A DNA stretch of 64,000 bases from Ophiosphaerella korrae (Eukaryota > Ascomycota > Dothideomycetes > Pleosporales > Phaeosphaeriaceae), in NCBI GenBank assembly GCA_028456385.1, contig JALNQF010000022.1, forward strand, positions 124,001 to 188,000. The letters run 5' to 3'. The stretch's first letter is position 1, and each line of letters opens with the position of its first letter. The position numbers were made by a program, and so were the translations under genes. The notes under the pieces are model-generated. The model ran no database searches. It was given only the letters and a program-made list of their open reading frames with translations, and was not told the origin of the DNA. Positions 20,384 through 30,358 of the stretch are shown piece by piece.

Positions 20384-23300
20384 GGTGACGGTGTTGGTAT
20401 ACGGGAAGACGCGGGAGCGTACTTGAACAGATATCGATTTGAGAGTAAAGATGCACCATCACCGACGTCCAGGAGCACGGGACTGGCAGGTCAATATATC
20501 CCACCATCGGGGGCAAGACAGGTGCCCCACTCCTGCTCAGCTACGCCGACCTGGACTGGATTCGCCTCTGTTTTGCAGGCTTTGATACGCGGCATGCCCA
20601 AAGCTACCTGTTCGAGGTACGAGTGGCACAATCACTTCACAACTAGGGGCGCTCCGCCGCGGGTACTGGCTCCCAAGCCGCTTCCTCGCCCAGGGTCCAG
20701 GTACGTATTGCTAGCCGTCTGCCAGCTCGCAACGTGACTTGTCACACCGAGAATGACTTATATTGCGCCGTCCAGTCCTACCAGAGCAAGAGTGGGCCCA
20801 TCAGCATCCAGGAACAGGGACAGCAATTCTAAGGCTATGGTTGGCCGTTGCGGCGAAGCCCGATCATGTGCCACTAGCCAATTGCAACGAGAATGCCGGG
20901 GTGCGTCTAGCGACCATCGGTCGAGGCGTTGTGAGCCTCTGCCGCCTCTCAACCTGATTGAAGATAGGAAAATGAGCCGATACTCTAGACAACGAGAGGC
21001 GCGACTTAGGCTACCCATTTCGTTTAACGGGAATGCTGTGCACCATAGTACGCCTGCTACCTCGCGACTATCGCGTGGTTGTCGTCTGAATCAAGGTGGA
21101 CAGATTTTGACTTTCGCCACGTTGAGCATAGCGGCGACGGAAGGCCCGCTTAGGCTGGCAAATCACATCGCCTGGGACCCTGACCCCAGATCAACAACGT
21201 CTTCAACCTTTTACACCCAGCCAATAACCTTGCACAATCACGATGCACTACAACACACGTCCCTTTTCAGTGTAGACGGGGAAAAGAAACCTTCGGGACG
21301 CTGCCTCCATCACTCGTGGCTGCACTTACAGCCGTGCAGCCGTCTATCAACGCCTCTCCACTTCCCTCGTTGGAGCACTACCTGTAATGACGTCTCCTTA
21401 CGGCTCGACCTTCCCTTTTTTCAGCACCAGCAAGCCTGCTTCTCCTCCGGAAGAAGACACAGTAAGCGAAATGACCTGTAGAGCTTGATATCGAGTACGA
21501 GATCTGGCAGGCAGACTCACGCGACTGGGCTTAACGGATCTATTATGATCCAGGTACGCTTGTGATATGCATCGGTCGTCGTTCACAAACGCTACGGAAC
21601 TGTTATAAGCTGTAAAGACGCAAATAGATCCGACCAAATGTGGACTACGCGTCTCAACTATCCTTCGAGACCAGAGGGTATCTGGAGCTGACAGGACCAT
21701 GCCGTGCCCCCGACTGTGTCACCCTGGCTTCTAGCCCAAACCTTGCGTACTTCAACCGTAATTTTCCTTCTTGCTAAATTCTATGGTACTCAACGTTTTC
21801 CCTGGCGCACTAGCCTAGTTTACCAAAACCGTACGCGTTGCATTCGTGCCACGGATGGCTTCCGCCATCGGTTGGTGGGAACTGATTCACTTTGTTTTTC
21901 CACACGTTTGCCCTTTGCTCAGCAAGCCACCTTCTACAAAACTGTTCCACTTGCGCCGTCTCTTATCACTATCAGGCGGGCTGGGCCCAAATGATGTGGG
22001 GTACGGCCTCGAAGCTACGGCCGGACCCACATCACTTCTGGTCTCAGCGCTCCAATACTCATCTACACCTCTCAATTGGACAGCCCTCGACTTCCCGTAG
22101 CGCTCATCATCTTCTCTATTCGATAACCTCCCTTCACCCTACGGATCAGACATCCGACCTCGCACAAAGAAACACGAACCCCCCCAACGCCAATCTACAC
22201 ACTCGCGCCCCAACAAAAAATCCACACTAAAGCATACCTCCCAATCACCAAATCTATTCACCCAATTCCCCTCACTCACCAATCCTTCCCAACCCGCGCC
22301 ACATCTCGAGCCATGCATCTCCGCACGAACAAGTCACACAATCCCTACCAAGCTTTCCGATCGTCATCCTTCTCATGCACGAGCTGCCCAAAATATGCAC
22401 ACCCCATCCCGCCGGACAACCCCTCGGCTCAGCATGTCCATCCCACCACGCCCCGCACCGTCCACTCGGTCGCAGAATAAGAAAAGTGGGGCGCTCTTTT
22501 CTTCTGCGTCCCAGCCGTTCCTTTTATGCTCAGTAGTTAGGGCGGCGAATGGGGTGTGGGCTTGATGTGATGGGTTGCGTTGGGAGCGGTTTGGCTGGTG
22601 AGTTGAGTGGCGTTGGGCGGGTTGGGAGGATCGTACGGCAGTTAGGTACGGCTAGGGGGTGAGGTGAGGTAAGGTTGATGATGATGATGATGAGGTTTTG
22701 GCCCCTGGTGAGGTTGATGATGGAGCTTTGACCCTTGGTGAGGTTTGTGTATTCGTGCTGTACTCTTGCCCCTTTTCTTGGGTTCGGAGATAAGGATGAG
22801 GATGGGAGAATTGTGCGTGCTTGTGATGTGTGCAAGATTTTTGTGATGTTGTGAATAGAATCGGGTTATGGGTTGAGGATTGTGCTGATGCCCGAAGGAT
22901 GTTGGCGTCGTCACTGCATTCTGCATTCTTTGAAAGGGGTGGATTCGGCCTCGAAGACATATCGTATGGTGAGATATGTTGCTGGTTTCAATATATTCAT
23001 CTGACTTTACCACCCGGCTCATAGTTTCATCCCACTAGCCTCAACGATTGCGTTGTATAGGATATCCAGACCCCCAAACACACTCTCGAGTCCGCCACCC
23101 TCCTTGGAGCCTCTTCACCAAACGTATAACCGGGTATCAACGATAACCTATGTGGCAATAAATACTGCGAGGGTGGTTGGCGGATATGATCGCAATGGAT
23201 GTAGACATCTATTTGCCTACCCCAAATGTGTGAACACGAGTACTGCTCGACGACTTGCTGCTATGGGTTCAGGCTTAGTCTGAGCCTTGATTTAGGTATG

Positions 23301-23481
23301 TAAACCAAGGATACTATGCCCTCCCTCCTACTTCCTTCAAGTACTCAATATATTGGCAACACTTCTTATCCTCCACACTCCTTAAGCCAGTTCCATACGA
23401 AACCCGCTGCCAGGGCACTTTTATACAAGCAGTTGCGCCAGTATGCGTTATCCTTTACTCTTTTGCCTACTAAATTGCTAA
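20384..23481. other. 3.1 kb gene-poor stretch
   Basis: Upstream of the PTH11-like gene and downstream of the HET gene. The longest ORF (20753-21481, plus) is Arg/Ser-rich with no recognisable domain and is probably not coding. 22670-22745 has imperfect GAGGTTGATGATGAT-type repeats. A pyrimidine-rich segment on the plus strand (about 22090-22330) is followed by a G-rich one (22530-22745). Nothing else supported. Confidence 0.4.
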
Positions 23482-24927
23482 TTAAAATGGAGAGTAGTTC
23501 GCTTTATGAACTAAAGCAGACGTCGCAAATATATACCCATGATCGGTTCTAAATAGGTCGGTTGTTGACAAGTCTAGATGTCCACGACTTACAGCACGCC
23601 TTACTACCTCCCAGTCATTTTCATAAAAGAACTTGCAGTCAATTTTATTGGTGTCAAGTAAAATCTGGACAATATCCCAATGTCTGTGTTTTGTCGCCTC
23701 ATTCAAAGGCGTTCTTGCCATCACATCGAGGTAGTTGACATCAGCCGTACCGGTCTCGAGCAACGATTGAACAACATCAACACGCCCGTTGCCCGCCGCC
23801 CAGATCAAGTGGAGGTTGGACAAAATTTGCAAATGCTCTAAGAACTGCTTGATTGTCCTCGGAGACGAGTAACGGGGCAAGTCACCCTTCCAATCGGCAG
23901 AGTAAAACTGAGCCACGCCAGTTCCAGTGTCGATGTATTCTTCACATTCATACCTCCAATTGCCTGCTTGTAGGATATACGCAGCAGTCTCATAGATAAG
24001 CTCCTGTTCAGACTTTCCATAGTCTGGTCTCGGGACGCCATCTACATACCCATCGGACGAAATTCCTAGTAATGCGTAAACGAGATCTCGTGGATCGGAT
24101 GCTTCGCTCATCCTAAACTTGAGAAGTAAGGTATGGAGATCTCGGTCTTGACTCCACCACGAGTGTCTCCGTGTGATTCCAGGCATGACATCTAGGATAG
24201 CCTGGCAATGCGATGTTGGGCATATCCCTGCTAGAGACGGGGTGATGGCGAAGATGCGTGCTGACACTGAATCGGTTCCGCAAATCACTTTAGCTGCGCG
24301 TGCGTTTGCTATTTCTTGTATTATCCAGATCCTTTGGAACCATGGCCGGCTTAGAAGAATGTCGAGGCCGATGCGCACTCGAGGATCATCCTTTGTGTTT
24401 TCCGGCATTTGTTGTACGATAGACCAGATATCTTTCCATCGCACATCTGATGTAGTCCAATTTGTGCATGCATGTTCAATTGCCTTCTTATGCAACTGTT
24501 GCATGTAACGGAATGCTATATTCGTCGTTGATGTGGATGGGCCTAGCCAGACCAGAACTTGCGCAGCTTGTTTGTAGATGGAGGCCATATGTAGTACTTG
24601 GTGGCCCCGTTCTTTGTCGTTACTCTGATCAATACAGATAGCATCAATCCATAGAATTCGATCCTGCTCTGGCAAACGCAAATGCTGCAACGCTAGCGAC
24701 AGATTTTCAGTTATATGCAGAATCCTCCCATCCATCTCAATTTCGTGAAGCTTCTGCGTGTCGCCCCATGTATAAGAAAGTGCTTCGTATTCTATTATAT
24801 CGTCCGCATCGTTTAGCCAAGCGTCGAAAAGCTCACACTGTATCAGCCCTTGGGTCCCTCGGAAAAGTCTGACCAAGCGAAAAGAGGCTCCATGTATATT
24901 TATGGGCAAGTACTCGAAATTCCTCAT
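23482..24927 (-). CDS. Heterokaryon-incompatibility (HET) domain protein with C-terminal ankyrin repeats
   Basis: Intronless, 481 aa, start at 24927 (MRNFEYLPINIHG). The HET domain occupies roughly residues 45-195 with its three conserved blocks: YEALSYTWGD, LRLPEQDRILWIDAICIDQSN and IYKQAAQVLVWLGP, then SRPWFQRIWIIQEIANA. A DPRDLVYALLGIS block follows. Residues about 355-455 contain ankyrin-type units (LIWAAGNGRVDVVQSLLETG, ARTPLNEATKHRHWDIVQIL). HET proteins trigger cell death on encountering a non-self partner; ankyrin units are common as recognition modules. The ankyrin part is short and ends abruptly at the edge of an AT-rich island, so a 3' truncation is possible. Confidence 0.93.
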   Translation of the reverse strand: MRNFEYLPINIHGASFRLVRLFRGTQGLIQCELFDAWLNDADDIIEYEALSYTWGDTQKLHEIEMDGRILHITENLSLALQHLRLPEQDRILWIDAICIDQSNDKERGHQVLHMASIYKQAAQVLVWLGPSTSTTNIAFRYMQQLHKKAIEHACTNWTTSDVRWKDIWSIVQQMPENTKDDPRVRIGLDILLSRPWFQRIWIIQEIANARAAKVICGTDSVSARIFAITPSLAGICPTSHCQAILDVMPGITRRHSWWSQDRDLHTLLLKFRMSEASDPRDLVYALLGISSDGYVDGVPRPDYGKSEQELIYETAAYILQAGNWRYECEEYIDTGTGVAQFYSADWKGDLPRYSSPRTIKQFLEHLQILSNLHLIWAAGNGRVDVVQSLLETGTADVNYLDVMARTPLNEATKHRHWDIVQILLDTNKIDCKFFYENDWEVVRRAVSRGHLDLSTTDLFRTDHGYIFATSALVHKANYSPF

Positions 24928-25590
24928 TGCCAGGTTCTAGAAGTTTAATTCTTGAAATGTTTGGTAGCGTGGGTTATTGAGGGGACCTGCCTATCTATGT
25001 CAGAAAAAAAACGCAGCGAGCCGATATGCTTACCCACACCCAAGATGCAAGGACAACATTCGAACAGACACGGATAAGGATATTTTTGAAATCAAACACT
25101 CTTTCGAAAATTCAGGTGGGAGTTAGGACTACCAGGTACAATTACTACCACAAGCCTGATCGATATCACTTGCGATATGTTAGAGAAATCGAAGGGGATG
25201 TATATCAGAAGTATGGTAAGCGCCTATGTTTACTCTCTTGGTTTAGTCGAAATGATGAGGGATGAAGGCGACTAAATTTCGTGTCAGCGCACGCAACCCC
25301 GCAGGCGTTGTGCGACATGGGTGCGGTGCGCCACTAAACTCCAAGAAGCTCTAGACTATATTGTCTCTACCATATTTACAGTAAAACAGAATTCCACGTA
25401 TTATTTTGGGCTGCTACCGAGGTCCTCATAACTGTATCTGGCCCACCTTGCCCGAAAAAGAAACAAGTCTGGCTCGAATTCATCGCTGATACAGTACCAG
25501 GCCAGCATGAGCTTAACGCTTCATCGTTCACAAATATCCACCACCTAAAATTATAGAAAAACTCGGTTTTTATTTATTTATTTGAAGATG
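24928..25590. other. Start of AT-rich island, no gene
   Basis: Upstream of the HET gene. Moderately AT-rich, with only short ORFs. No terminal repeat could be matched to the transposon remnant that follows. Confidence 0.45.
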
Positions 25591-25596
25591 ATTGAA

Positions 25597-26330
25597 TCAG
25601 TATTTGGTCTGCCAGCCTCGCGCGCGCCTACAAGCTTGAATTCTCCTCGGCATACTCATAATAAGCTTGCGTATGAGCGCACCCGGTATATGCCACCAGC
25701 ATTTCTTCAACGCACTGAAAAAGCCCTCCCACTCCTGCCCAACTTGTGAAGATTTATTATATTGTAGATAGTGCTTATACATCATCTTTTGAAGATGCTA
25801 CTAGAGGTGCTCAATAGGGTTGAGGTCGGGTGAGTAAGGTGGCCAAGTTATAGGTGTAATGTGGTGTTGAGCTATCCAACTCCTCGTTACCGCAGAGGCA
25901 TATATAGGTGCTTCATCCTGCATAAAAAGCTAAGACTGCCGCCGGTTAGGTAGTAAGCCTCCGTGAAGAGCCTCAATATAGCTCTGGCTGGAGTAACCAC
26001 CTTCTTGCATATTCTCATCTCTCTCCGTAATGATAAGAGTTGCATAGTAGGGTGGGCTTCGCATTCCAAACTTTTGAAACATTACTGTACATCTCCAGAA
26101 CGCATCGTTTAAAGTCTAATTGATAGAAAACACGTAAGCTAGAATGGAGAAAATACGCCGACTTAAGTGATGACTAGAATTAAAAGTAGAGAATCCATGC
26201 AGGTCATCTTTTTTTCAAACAGTAGAAAACGATGCTAAATTGGCACAGCGTACACAATAGTCCTCATTACCCATGATTTTTGTAAAACATGATATCAGCT
26301 AAGATTCATAAAGGCCTAGGGTTCATAATC
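25597..26330 (-). mobile_element. Tc1/mariner-type DNA transposon, decayed 3' part
   Basis: Reading the minus strand from about 26110 to 25597, a DDE transposase is recognisable although broken by stops: FGMRSPPYYATLI, LFMQDEAPIYASAVT (the second catalytic Asp region), the very conserved WPPYSPDLNPIEHL, and a C-terminus ending SMPRRIQACRRARGWQTKY. Stop codons fall immediately after NPIEHL and elsewhere, so it is inactive. The N-terminal DNA-binding half is not readable, and terminal inverted repeats were not found. The extent at the 26.3 kb side is uncertain. AT-rich decay fits repeat-induced point mutation, known in ascomycetes. Confidence 0.82.
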
Positions 26331-26390
26331 AGTTCAGGTTGATTTAGTTACACCATTAGTAGGCTGGATCTTAACCCCATTACTCTATCT

Positions 26391-26735
26391 CTAAACACCT
26401 CCAGTCACCGATCCGTTCTCGGTACTCTGTTTTATGAAGCCCAAGATCTTACGCATCGTCTCGACCAAACGCTCGACCTCATATCTACCTTCTTGCGACC
26501 TCCACGCAACGAAATAATCCGGTCGGACAAGAATACAGCCATCTTCCTCAACACCACACTTTTCTGCCCAATCAAAGTAGACATCCTCCCACGTGGGAGG
26601 GTACTTGACACTAAATATTCCAAGGCTAAGTCTTGAAATTGGCTCTTCAAGAGAAAAGGGAATCTCTTGGCTCCCACAACTGTGAATCGCTGCGGTGATA
26701 GGTAGAATAGGCCCCCATTTCTCCTGAATTAACAT
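26391..26735 (-). pseudogene. 3' fragment of an FAD-dependent aromatic monooxygenase
   Basis: An open stretch of about 110 codons matches the C-terminal thioredoxin-like domain of phenol-hydroxylase-type FAD monooxygenases: WEDVYFDWAEKCGV, then EEDGCILVRPDYFVAWRS (family consensus GxxLVRPDxxVAWR) and a final helix ETMRKILGF. A possible intron boundary (AATTCAG) lies just upstream at about 26726, but no in-frame upstream exon with the FAD-binding domain can be read. It is probably a relic whose 5' part was lost or mutated in the AT-rich island. It lies directly next to the Tc1/mariner remnant. Confidence 0.6.
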
Positions 26736-28863
26736 AAAGATCTTTAAGACCTCACCATGGCCGTTTAATTACTTACTCAATAAAACTTTTCGCGCTGCAA
26801 TCCCTTCGCAACAAGCGTATCCTACTCTGATAAGCATTATCTAGGCAGAAATATAATGCATGGTTTTATCCTGCCGTAGAGGCGCCTAATCATTACATCA
26901 CTCTAGTTCTTTCCCATGCAGTGCCTTGGGCCCTCAATGGTTCCACACACCAATGGCCCCAGCGCCCTCTGAATAGCGAGCTTTTCCATTGACATGAAGA
27001 TGGTGATGAATATAGAAATGTAGATGAGAAGCGTACGAGTAATTAGTGCTCTCTGCATTGCAATCTTCAGCACTAGCATCCCCCAACTCTCTCGGTCTTA
27101 CCAAAAACCGAAAAAAACGCTCTCACAAAGACTAAAAAGTTATCTACATTAGACCTACAACCCGAAAATATGTAATGGGGTACAGAGAGTTGTAGTCTTG
27201 ATGACACTATCGCTATCGCTATCACTTTCAGCCCATTGGAATGATTGTGTAAACCACTCAATCCACCCCACGTACACCTAATTAAATCTAGTCACTAACA
27301 TACGCATTGATCAATAGTACTCTACAAAGTCACGTCACTATTGTCGCATCCTTACTGCGTATTAGGGCTGCCTGACTGGAAGTATTTACAATAGCTATTA
27401 AATGTGAAACGGCAACCCGACCTACTTCTGGAAAGAGATAGATAAAGATTGCGGAAGCGACACTTTTTGCAAGCTTTATTTTTGATCGCAATCTCGGAGA
27501 TGACTGAATTGTGAGGCTAATGTTTCCGAACGCCACCAGCCAGAAAAATGATTTGGTACCTGCATTTTTACACGAGCTGGTGTAGTAGTTTGCCTTGACA
27601 CTCAGTCTCGTTGTGGCTTTACTTCTCAGGCGACAGGAGCCTCGCGTCTAGGTCTCTTTGCCCCTTTCTAGCACAAGCCACGAACGCCATCGCCACGCCG
27701 CCCACACTAGTGGTGACACGCTTGACCATGCAAACCTCTATTTGACAAAGCAAATCTTCGCTGACCAAGGTTACCCTTTACCGCTACCCGTAGTAGGTAG
27801 CGAAAAACAGTGTCGTGTTTGCTTGGTGACAGGCTATGGACTTGCTATCGATTCGTGTGTGCAAGTCCGCAGTCGTGGATCCACTTAGGTAGACAACGTT
27901 GGCCACTTGAAATCGAGTGTCCAGCCTCGTCCTCACCACAATCATTTGCTATACGACAATCACTTATTAATGTAATCTGTCAGCATCATGCGGTCTAGTA
28001 ATTGGTTGATTCTAATAACTGCCTCGTTCCTCACCGTCGAGGCAGCAAGGATATCTGCGAATGGTAAATGTGATATTCTCAATGATGGTGACTTTGTATC
28101 ATCTTCTTTCCAACCCTGATCCATTGTAGCCGCGGGTCGTGTGGTGCTTCATATTGTGACGGCTGGTTGTCATGCCGGGCGATGTCTCTCAGGTTTTCCT
28201 GTTGGTGTCGGCCTGTACCTGTTCGCGTTCACTCTTTTAGCAACGAATTACGATAACGCCAGGCGGGGACTCTAAAATTCAATTATGGTTCGCACAGGGG
28301 ACAACAAATAACTGCCTGATACGAATTTATTGGAATAATGTAGAGCAGGACCGTTAGACTCCAGTAGTTCAATACTCTGCCACCACTACCACAGCCACTA
28401 GATGTTCGAATACAGTTATTCCGATAGGATTTAATGCCCAATGTACTACTGGACTGAGACCAGTTTGCTTAGATGATATTTTGATTGCTCTGATCGAACA
28501 GTCATCGCCATGATTTAGTGTCAGATTTAGGAAGTGAACGGTCAGCAATTTCTCGGAACAGCCCAGGTTCAGGCATGTTCTATATATGTAGACATCCTTT
28601 GCGCCTTCTCTTGTTACCCTCTTTTGAAGGCTACCCTTACTTTATAATACACGCTTCCGTAGATGCCCTCAAAATATCATGACCGTTGCCATTCTAACAT
28701 GTGATACCAACAGACTCAAAGCTATTTATCAGAATTTAATAGGGAAAGAAAGAATTAGCGTGGGGGCCATGCATCGCGTTAAGGGGTGAATCGAAACTAC
28801 TATGGGTATCTGAGAGCTTACTATTTTTTTGAAAAAAAAAAACACTTTTGATACTCACAGAAG
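26736..28863. other. AT-rich island, no gene
   Basis: 2.1 kb of AT-rich DNA with many stops in all frames. It may hold the decayed 5' part of the monooxygenase (26.74-26.95 kb). No other domain recognised. Confidence 0.5.
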
Positions 28864-29069
28864 TAACGTAGATGGCAAGCGAGCGGCGCCCCCTACCAAC
28901 TTTGTAGGTTACTACCTTATATTTGATTTGATTCAGTAGAAAAGATAGCAAGCTAGATATCTACTTCATTTGAAGCTAATTGAGTAACGCGGCGTTGAGC
29001 CACTGTACGTTGAGATAATATAGGCGTGCAAAGTTGGTAAAGGGCGCCGCTCGCTTGCCATCTACGTTA
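28864..29069. mobile_element. MITE-like element with 41-bp terminal inverted repeats
   Basis: The left arm 28864-28904 and right arm 29029-29069 are inverted copies of a 41-bp sequence beginning TAACGTAGATGGCAAGCGAG. They differ at only two adjacent positions (CC on the left arm, TT in the aligned right arm). The outermost TA at each end may be the TA target duplication of a Tc1/mariner-type MITE. The internal 124 bp is AT-rich and non-coding. Total length is 206 bp. Confidence 0.75.
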
Positions 29070-29313
29070 TTAGGCATTTTGATTACCGTAATGGGTCGAT
29101 TGAAACAACCAATTAGGTAGGAAACACGTAAATTCTCTTAGTACTTTGAAAATATAGCTATGTTTTTATAGTAAAGAGTTGCTAGTCCTCTTTACCTTTT
29201 CTGTGTCAGACATTAAGGACATGTCTTAGAATGCGAGTATATTCGTCTGCAGGTTAGAAAAGCAAGAACCAACTTTATATATGAAAATCGGCATAAACAC
29301 GACACCAGGCCCT
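29070..29313. other. AT-rich spacer
   Basis: Short AT-rich stretch between the MITE-like element and the candidate effector gene; nothing recognised. Confidence 0.4.
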
Positions 29314-29877
29314 CTAGATCAAAAACCTCCGAAACACATCTAGAACATCACCCACAGACGTCGCGTTGACCGCAAAACCAGACAACTCCCGAATCTCATC
29401 ATCCTCCAAATCCACAAGACTAAACCTCGTCCCATCAACAAGTACCAATACATTCGCTCTTCGCGACACCGCGCACGCCATCCCTACACCACCCGTATCC
29501 ACAACCCTCTCTTCGTACGCCCAACTCGAAGACCCAAACGAGCCATTGCCCAAACAAAGCGTATCCTTCCCATCTATCAACGTCGTAATCCGCGTGTCAG
29601 GCTCGCACTGCCATCCCCAGTGCGATCTGCATTGTATAGTTCGTCCAATTGGCAACCCGGTGTAACTGACGGACTTGGCCTCGATGTCGAGGGGCAGTTT
29701 GCAGCAGATCTGAAAATGAGTTAGAGGCGATTTACGAGCTTGGGAGGATTTATATGCATTGGATTCAATGTTGTCGCATATATAAGAGAGGCCGTCGCAG
29801 TTGGCGCCGAGGAGAAGGCGGATGTCGAGTGCGGCAATTACTGCAGTGAGTATGAGGAAGATAGTGATGTGTTTCAT
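29314..29877 (-). CDS. Small secreted cysteine-containing protein, candidate effector (187 aa)
   Basis: Unrecognised family. I choose the ATG at 29877 because it opens directly onto a strong signal peptide (MKHITIFLILTAVIAALDIR); an in-frame ATG 14 codons upstream would bury it. The mature protein holds eight Cys (CDGLSYIC, ICCKL, QCRSHWGWQC, LCLGNG, ACAVS), consistent with disulfides, and potential N-glycosylation sites. There is no membrane segment or known domain. Within the ORF, CTCATTTTCAG before the ICC segment resembles a splice acceptor, but no suitable donor exists within intron range, so I read it as intronless. The gene is GC-richer than the surrounding AT-rich, transposon-bearing island. 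Small size, secretion, Cys content and location match fungal effectors. The function is unknown. Confidence 0.6.
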   Translation of the reverse strand: MKHITIFLILTAVIAALDIRLLLGANCDGLSYICDNIESNAYKSSQARKSPLTHFQICCKLPLDIEAKSVSYTGLPIGRTIQCRSHWGWQCEPDTRITTLIDGKDTLCLGNGSFGSSSWAYEERVVDTGGVGMACAVSRRANVLVLVDGTRFSLVDLEDDEIRELSGFAVNATSVGDVLDVFRRFLI

Positions 29878-30358
29878 TTTTGGTGGGTGGGAAGCTTGTT
29901 TGGTAGGGTATGATTGCAACGAGTCATTGAATGCATTGGAAAAGACATGGATGGGCGCAGACTTTTTTTTGGCTTCTTATGTGCTGTGTACTGCAAGGCC
30001 ATGATGAACGTTTGTCTCAACTTTGATATGGTAGCTAGTATATCTTGATGTGAATGTGATGAGAGCTGGTCACCCATGCCATTAGTAGCATGCTGCGTTG
30101 TGACGCGAACGTGATGTGAGTGGAATGCCAACCAACGATGTTGCGTGACAGGATACCACCATGTCGCAGTAAACTAATGAACCTGAGCCACATAGCAAAC
30201 ATGGTATTTATATATATATTCGAATCAAATTTAATACGATTGTAACACATTCACAATCCCCGTATACGGGCAGAAGGATATCTCGTATCTCCTCCCTCAT
30301 ACTGCATCGCACCAACCAAACGTATTACTTCTTCTGGATCAGCTCTTTGCACTTTTTT

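Noticed and set aside
20753..21481. 242-codon plus-strand ORF
   Set aside because: Arg/Ser-rich, no domain, no splice or start context, typical of chance ORFs in GC-balanced DNA.
29700..29745. Intron in the candidate effector gene ending at CTCATTTTCAG
   Set aside because: The only upstream GT (GTAAAT) is about 26 nt away, too short for an intron, and the frame is open without splicing.
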